Shown here: positions 58,206 through 64,000 of the stretch, piece after piece | Position numbering within the stretch: the stretch's first letter is position 1 | Layout of the letters: each line of letters starts with the position of its first letter | Source: Molanna angustata | Taxonomy: Eukaryota > Arthropoda > Insecta > Trichoptera > Molannidae | Assembly (NCBI GenBank): GCA_963576475.1 | Contig: OY754981.1 | Coordinates: 22,820,839 to 22,884,838 of the forward strand | Reading direction: 5' to 3' | DNA length: 64,000 bases | Program-made: the position numbers and the translations under genes | The notes under the pieces: model-generated | Database searches by the model: none | Told to the model about the DNA's origin: nothing | Seen by the model: the letters and a program-made list of their open reading frames with translations, nothing else

Positions 58206-58490
58206 AGGTACAAAACATCACCATCATCATCAGCTCCACATCCCAAGGTGGGACCTGGCTTCCAAAAGAAGTCTTCGCCATTCCGATCTGTCAGCGGCTC
58301 CTTGTCTCCAATTGACCACACCCAAAGAGTCCAGGTCCCCCTGGACGCAGTCCATCCATCTCAACTTGGGTCTCCCCCTACGCCTCACACCCTCTGGTCT
58401 ACGGTGAAGGACTCTTCTGACGGGCAGTTGCTCACTCATCCTCTCTACATGTCCAAGCCATCTTGAGTCTCCCAGTCCTTACAAACACCC
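58206..58490 (-). pseudogene. RTE-type C-terminal fragment with GAT-rich 3' tail
   Basis: The minus strand encodes SRWLGHVERMSEQLPVRRVL then GVRRRGRPKLRWMDCVQGDL and a basic end (MWS) before the 3' tail GATGATGATGGTGATG (reverse of 58,217-58,233). GHVERM and RRRGRPKLRW are hallmarks of the last RTE domain. It is 5'-truncated and is the only part left. Confidence 0.78.
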
Positions 58491-58499
58491 TAACGTCTA

Positions 58500-59050
58500 T
58501 ATCATCATAAGTACAGAACAGTTGGTTTGATTACAAAATTTGTTTGATGGTAATTTTGCTTTAAACAATCTAGCACCGTAATCAATTCAAGAGCTGTGTC
58601 AGAGAATAGTGCTATCTGGGAGGCATCTCACACTCAGGTCGTCTAGATCACAGAATAACGACTCCCTAAAGGAGTTGGATAGAGTCAACAAAGCGCCTTT
58701 CTATGTCCGATGATTGAGTATGAGCGGTCCAATTAAGTGGAAGGCACTGCCTTATAATGTCTCCTGTGCTCAAAGAAAGAGCACTTCCAATAAAGGACTG
58801 AAAACGGCTTTGTCTCGTAGAGCAGCGTATAACTTTACTATCAGCGTCCTTGGATCATTAAACGGCGCTATATGAAATCGTCTATTATTTTTATTATTTC
58901 AGAGAAGTCAAGTTTCTAAGCACATAATTTATAAATATCGTCTAGTCATGTTTTCAAAACTAATCGAAAATTAAATACTAGTACATTTTTTGTAACTATT
59001 CTGACGGCTCGTTGATCACTTAAAAAACTTTCGTAAAGTTCACATTTGTA
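58500..59050. other. No recognised gene
   Basis: Broken coding-like words occur at 58,690-58,850 (for example PIKWKALPYNVS in one frame) without an assignable family. Confidence 0.35.
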
Positions 59051-59055
59051 AAGTA

Positions 59056-59609
59056 CAAAGTGTCTCAAGTTTATATTTGTATTCAGAGCGTTTTGTGGAG
59101 ATGTTAGACGACATCTTGGTGCCTGAACTGCAAAACTTTTCTAGCTATAACCAAAGAACATGGTTACAGGACGGGGCAACGTCACATACGTCCAATACAT
59201 CTCTGTCACGAGTTCGTGAAATTTTCCCAGGCAAATTGATCTCCAGGAGAGTTGACATTAATTGGCCTCCACGCAGTCCTGATTTAAGCCCTATGGACTT
59301 TTTTCTATGGGGTTATCTTAAATCGCCATTAAGTTTACGCCAGTAAACCGACTTCCCTGGCGCATTTGAAAGAAAATATCCGTCACTAAATGGTAGCTAT
59401 CACTGAGTCCACCTGCCGAGCCGTCATAACTAATTTTACTGTTCGATTAAATGAGTGCTGCGAACGCGAGGGTCTACATTTGTACGATATTATTTTTAAA
59501 ATAATAAATTTCCAAATTGTGTGCTTTAATAATTAATAAACATTTTTTCGATACACGGATTTTTTTTTAATCGTTCCACTAAATATAAACTTTATTTTGA
59601 GACACCTTG
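59056..59609 (+). mobile_element. Mariner (DD41D type) element, internally deleted
   Basis: Inverted ends CAAAGTGTCTCA ... GTTTATATTT and, reversed, CAAGGTGTCTCAAAATAAAG are flanked by TA at 59,054-59,055 and 59,610-59,611, the Tc1/mariner target duplication. Only 554 bp remain of the 1.3 kb usual for the superfamily. The deletion joins the 5' inverted repeat to the distal third of the transposase gene. Confidence 0.85.
59077..59510 (+). pseudogene. Mariner-type transposase, C-terminal third, DD41D spacing
   Basis: YSERFVEMLDDILVPELQNF, then WLQDGATSHTS with the second catalytic Asp, then WPPRSPDLSPMDFFLWGYLK with the third Asp. I count 41 residues between the two Asp, as in the DD41D (rosa-like) family. 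The N-terminal DNA-binding domain and first Asp are deleted. After a stop at 59,344-59,346 the next frame continues as CRAVITNFTVRLNECCEREG, so a frameshift and stop also break the end. Confidence 0.82.
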
Positions 59610-59849
59610 TATTTAAACCAGTCGACAGCAGTACGTTAGCTGAAGGGGTGCTGATTTCTTATTTTTATAGAAAAATATATTTTAGTCTTGTTTCGATTGA
59701 GACAACTTCTTTTTTAATGGAACAAAACATTACCCAGTTTAAAATAAATAATAAAAAAATATATTTTATTCCATGATTGCAGACCAACTGATTTGATTAT
59801 TCTGATTTATATGATATGATATAAATATTCTAAAAAAAAAACGAATTAC

Positions 59850-59965
59850 AGGCGGTCTGCAAGAGCAGCAGGGAGACAAGAGTCTTCAGAACCAGAGCAA
59901 GTGGAAGATTCAGGTGGTCTGCAGTAGCAGAAGGGAGACAGGTGTCTTCAGAGTCAGGAGCATCG
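59850..59965. repeat. Two-unit direct repeat, about 60 bp
   Basis: GGYGGTCTGCARNAGCAGNA then GGGAGACANGNGTCTTCAGA occurs at about 59,851-59,905 and 59,912-59,965, followed by TCAGGGTCAATC/AAGGGTCAATC repeats to 60,015. It sits just before the gypsy gag and may be part of its LTR or leader, but no matching 3' LTR was found. Confidence 0.6.
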
Positions 59966-60099
59966 GGAGAGAATTCAATCTATTCAGGGTCAATCCATCA
60001 AGGGTCAATCAATCCAGGAAGTTTTGGACGTCCTTCCCGCAGCTAAGTTTTTTTTTCTTGATTATTGTTGTCGGATTTTCATAATGACTATGAGAAGTT

Positions 60100-61199
60100 T
60101 AGAATCCTTTTGTCATAAGACAATGAGTTGACCATTATATCGAACAAGGTGGGAGAATGCTTTGGTATTAAATGATGATAACTGGTCTGCTATTAAGAAA
60201 CGAGCTTTTTTAATAAAATCATTGACTCAGGACACATTCAAATCGGTAACTGATCTGTGTTTTCCATTATCTGTAGATAAAGTTACCATGAAAAATTATT
60301 AGAATTATTAGACAATCATTTTCAGGATGAAACAAGGTATTTTTGAAGCTAGAGAAATGTTTTACAGAGCTTCTCAGAGTAATACAGAAAACATCAAAGA
60401 TTTTGTATTGAGATTGAGAGAATTAACAAAGAATTGTAAATTCGGAAATAGATTAGAAAGTAACATAAAAGATTTATGTGTTGTTGATATTTATAATAAA
60501 GAAATAAAACAGCAATTATTTTTGAAATGTGAAAAAGATAATGTTCCTTTGAGTGAAATTATATCTATAGCCTCTAGTATGGAGCATATTTTGAAAAATA
60601 AAGTAGAAAAACAGGAAGAAATTAGTGCTATTTCTAGAACGAGTCGTAGCAGTAGTTTAATTTCAGATAGTAGTTCTTGCAATAGTAAAAATAAGAAATA
60701 TTTAAAGTCAAAGTACAATGATAATTTTAATATGGATAAGTTTAAGAAAACAGCTGAAAAAAAAATTTCATGTTATATATGTAACGGAAATCATTATAAA
60801 AGTCAATGTAAATTGAATAAAGATAAGTTTTGTTTAAAATGTAAGACCAAAGGGCATTGGAGTAAAAATTGTTATAAAGTTCAAAGTATTTATACTGTGA
60901 CAGATTATAATGAGAATATGGATTTTGCTATTTTAAATGTTAAAATTGTAAATAAAAATGTTGAATGCTTGCTAGATAGCGGGGCATCAATAAGTTGTAT
61001 ACCGATTTGTAAATGGAATATTTTGTTCCACGATAATTCTTTTGAAAACAGTGATATAAATCTATCAACGTATGATGGAAAAGGCATAGCTGTTTTAGGA
61101 ATAAAATATTTCAAAGTAGTTTATAACCAAATAGAAAAAATATTAAATTTGCAATCACAGAAAAGGGTAGTAATATCGTATTGGGTAGAAATTTTATGA
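60100..61199 (+). pseudogene. Ty3/gypsy gag and protease, frameshifted
   Basis: Gag starts around 60,100 (FCHKTMS) with WENALVLNDDNWSAIKKRAF and SLTQDTFKSVTDLC, then stops and a frameshift near 60,290-60,325. The long frame 60,327-61,199 continues FEAREMFYRASQSNTENIKD, LRELTKNCKFG, a Ser-rich hinge, two CCHC knuckles (CYICNGNHYKSQC, CLKCKTKGHWSKNC) and the protease LLDSGASISCIP with catalytic Asp. Protease is cut short after KVVYNQ. Gag forms the particle and the protease processes the polyprotein. Gypsy family is inferred from the two knuckles plus protease in one frame. Confidence 0.82.
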
Positions 61200-61339
61200 G
61201 AAGTTTCGGGTTAAGTTTTAATATACCGCAAGTAATTAACAATTATCATCCGACTAAAAAAAACATATGAATGTAAATTTCCAGTTGTAGTCAGCGATAA
61301 TATTAGTTACAAACAAATACAATCCGAGGTTTATAATAA

Positions 61340-61662
61340 AATGAATAGTTCGCAGAAAAGACAAAAATATAACTATAGGGGTTCTATGTAAATTAAGTCC
61401 GGGGAAGAAGGCAAAGTTTTCAGTTGGTACAATAGTACTGACCAAAGATTTCAGGTCTCAATATAAAAGGTATGAATGGGTCATAGGTAAAATTGAAAAA
61501 GTATTGGGTCATACAACATTCCTTGTAAGAATTAAAGATACTAATCAGCTTTGGAAGAGACACATGGATAAGTTGGTAGTGAGAACTGTTCACTGGGATG
61601 ATGAGGACAGACCTTCTGATAGTAATAACCATTTAAGCCCCCTTTTTATGTATAATGGCTAA
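61340..61662 (+). pseudogene. Ty3/gypsy integrase C-terminus joined to gag-protease by internal deletion
   Basis: KLSPGKKAKFSVGTIVLTKD, YEWVIGKIEKVLGHTTFLVR and QLWKRHMDKLVVRTVHWDDE form the SH3-like C-terminal integrase segment (HMDKLV is typical). Reverse transcriptase, RNase H and the integrase core are missing; only about 140 bp lie between the protease and this piece, against more than 2.5 kb in a complete element. LTRs could not be identified on either side. Confidence 0.7.
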
Positions 61663-61669
61663 GCACTAA

Positions 61670-63860
61670 TGGATTCTGAATTTTTCAGGTCAAGATGGAA
61701 TCCATGGCAGGACTTAAGCTGTGAAATGGACATTTTGTTAATAATAAGAAGTGTAAAATAATATTATGTTGATATGTTTTTTTTTACAATTTGTTCTTGA
61801 GATTCTCAAACATAATTTTACTATAGTGGTATCTACATAAGAATATTGAGTGTTCCAATTTTATATTAATATGATTTTTAATATTTTCTTTTGTTTTAAG
61901 AAAATTATGTAAGCTTCTGTTTTAGAATATTGTAAGCTGTTAACCTTGATATAAAAAGATTGTGTTTTTAACTTAGATTATGTATATGTTATACAGATAC
62001 CTAGTCAGCGCAATGAATGTATGCCAACTAAAACTACGCTGTAACAGACGAATTTCTAGTATACGTACACCTACCGATACGCACACCTACATAATACGTA
62101 GACCAACCGATCTACCGCCTCACACACACACACATGTAAAAAAAACTAGGCATACATTTGAATTCGAAATTTGTACTACACGCGGCTTCTGTACATTATA
62201 ATTCTATGGTTTTTAAATATATTTATTGTGAAGAATAAAACTGTTTCTTTTATAAAAAGAATAAACATTATACTAAGTTATATATAATATGCTAGTTTAT
62301 AACTATAACCTGATTTTATTTCGTACATAACCCAGAAACCTGATAATAATCACCTAACAACTACAAATAAAAATCAATACTATTACATACCTGCCTCTTC
62401 CCATCAAATTGGATTCATTTTTACGTTTCGCTGGTTATTTGGGATCCTTTTAATAGCCAATAATAACCTTGGCTGGCGTGAATTTGAGTGTGATATAAAA
62501 ATTGTTTCTGATGTGTGTTTATTGTTACATATAAAGTCTATTTCCCTCCAAGTATGGGTATGTAAGTAGGTATTGGATATACGCCAAAGATGATATCAAA
62601 AGACATCTGACGAGTATCTCCATTATGCTTTTGACAAGAAAAATATACCGCTCTATTTTGTCTTGTATCGAAAAACCATAAAATATGTATGATTTGGCGC
62701 CTTAGTCCTATGCCATTGTAAAATCTGCTGTTACAATATTTTCTTTGTTCAGATGTTAAATGGGCTGACACGATGTTATTGTGTTTATATGATATTATAT
62801 AAGTATACAAACATATATAAGTTTGGCTTAAATAAAAAATCAATAAGAAATTTTACGAATGTCGTATCTAATACCTCCTCTATATTTAGTTCAACAAACA
62901 ACAATAAAATACTTCTGATTCCTTCTTTAGGTTAAATTACGTGAAGAAAAGAGAAGTCACAGACGAATTTTTTGCTCGTTGAGGCTTTGTCGATTTTTTT
63001 AAAAAATGAAAATAATTTGTATATATTTCGTTACCACATCAATAAATTAATTTTATTTTGTTTTTTATCATCCATGGAGCCTAGATTGGGGGCATGAACT
63101 TTTACAGAATCTTACACTGCATATAAAATAGTGTTTCTTATACATAATGCCGATTCTTCATACTTACTCGTACTAATAACTCTTGATTGCCCCCAGCGTC
63201 ACACTCGTTCAAAGATCTGTTTTTTTTTTGTAAATTGCCCACGAACCAATTTCATAAAAAAACATTCGTGGATCGCTCAACAACTTACTACAAACTACAA
63301 CAAATGAAATAGTTTGCAAACCCTGGACATTTTTCATGATGCCATTGGTAAATTAAGGTCCCGGGTGAGGCTGTAGTTGGTTTAATTGATCAATGCGTAA
63401 ATTCAAAAATTTTCGAGGGTATTCCTATTCCTCTGTTCTCTCTCCCTTCCTGTTCAATAGAGGTTTGTAAATTGTAAGCCTAGCTACTTATTGGATTGTA
63501 TAAAAACATTAGGGAACTTTACTGGTTGTGTTTATATGTATTGTGTTTTATGTTTTACAAAAAAATAATTTATTCAACTATCTGTTCCCAGAATAAAATA
63601 AAATTTATAATGCCAAGCAGAATGCAAAAAGGCTCTGTAAGTATTTCATCAGAGTAATATTAAATTACAATTAGAGGTGACCATAATTATTTTATGTAAA
63701 TTAAAAAGTGAAAAAAAAAACATAAGAAGTGATTGCAATATTGAAATGAATACAATTAGTTATTGCAATAGACAATGTCTAATGAATATGAATCGATCAC
63801 TTCCTGACAAGTAACCGAATCAATGTTGTTTAAAAATGAAAGACATAACTCTTATTTTTC
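61670..63860. other. AT-rich sequence without a supportable gene; may include gypsy LTR
   Basis: The first several hundred bases after the integrase stop could be the 3' LTR (TATAAAAAG near 61,952 and AATAAA near 62,236 and 62,260), but no matching 5' copy is in the window. 62,120-62,136 is a short (CA)n. Nothing else is recognised. Confidence 0.35.
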
Positions 63861-63869
63861 TTTTTTTTT

Positions 63870-64000
63870 CTTCTTCCTCAACCCGTCTACTCCTGAACGG
63901 AGGCCTCCTCCATTATTGCCTCCATGTCGTCCTGTCCTTCGCAGTCCGCATTCAGGACGTGCTAAAATATCACTCGATATCGTCCCTCCATTTAAGCTGT
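63870..64000 (-). pseudogene. Possible non-LTR retrotransposon C-terminal scrap at the window edge
   Basis: The minus strand reads QLKWRDDIE, a stop, then MRTAKDRTTWRQ, a stop and WRRPPFRSRRVEEE. The W.DDI and A.DR..W words are those of RTE-like C-termini. It is broken by stops and cut by the window end, so the call is tentative. Confidence 0.4.

Overview
The window is a eukaryotic, AT-rich, intergenic-type segment made almost entirely of transposable elements nested in one another. The element families (Helitron-like, Penelope-like with GIY-YIG endonuclease, Jockey/CR1 and RTE non-LTR elements, Ty3/gypsy, DD41D mariner, tRNA-headed SINEs) and the frequent TACCTA/TAGGTA words fit an insect, most likely a moth or butterfly. 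The species assignment is inference. I found no convincing host protein gene, no functional tRNA or rRNA gene and nothing bacterial.

Layout. 1-19,300 is dominated by a Helitron-like non-autonomous family (A|TCCAACTGTCGAT ... CATGCAACTAG|T, about 1.0 kb full length). It occurs as head-to-tail copies, short deletion derivatives and inverted pieces, interrupted by an RTE fragment (658-1302, 11-bp target duplication), SINEs, a Penelope-like remnant with a hammerhead-ribozyme-like motif (13,080-13,890) and a young LTR element (3830-9644). That LTR element has two 2,626-bp LTRs that appear identical and only 563 bp of non-coding interior. A block at 9962-12,720 is repeated in circularly permuted order at 16,693-19,130.

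19,300-29,300 holds a quiet AT-rich stretch, a broken RTE-type retrotransposon (22,640-25,990), a Jockey/CR1 C-terminal relic, minisatellites and MITE-like repeats. 29,388-35,283 is an inverted pair of nearly identical Penelope-like elements bounded on both outer sides by (TA)n arrays. The plus copy encodes an uninterrupted 870-residue RT plus GIY-YIG protein. Directly after it lies a Jockey-group element (about 35,291-40,375) with both ORFs open and a poly(A) tail.

40,377-52,900 carries two further hammerhead-like motifs, one in the loop of a 90-bp-arm palindrome (41,056-41,271). It also holds a head-to-head Helitron pair (43,415-45,351), a second Helitron-like family (47,339-47,890), SINEs, and one MITE inserted in another with a clean CTG duplication (50,171-51,325). 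52,900-64,000 holds a large CR1/Jockey-type RT remnant, two unassigned inverted-repeat DNA elements (55,403-56,104 and 56,742-57,590), an RTE 3' end with a GAT-rich tail, an internally deleted DD41D mariner with TA duplication, and a gypsy remnant in which gag-protease is joined to the integrase C-terminus.

If there is a functional system here, it is mobile-element biology. The coding Penelope and Jockey copies could supply proteins now; the LTR element, Helitron-like copies and SINEs carry only cis signals and would need enzymes from elsewhere. Boundaries marked uncertain were judged by eye from internal comparisons, without alignment software.
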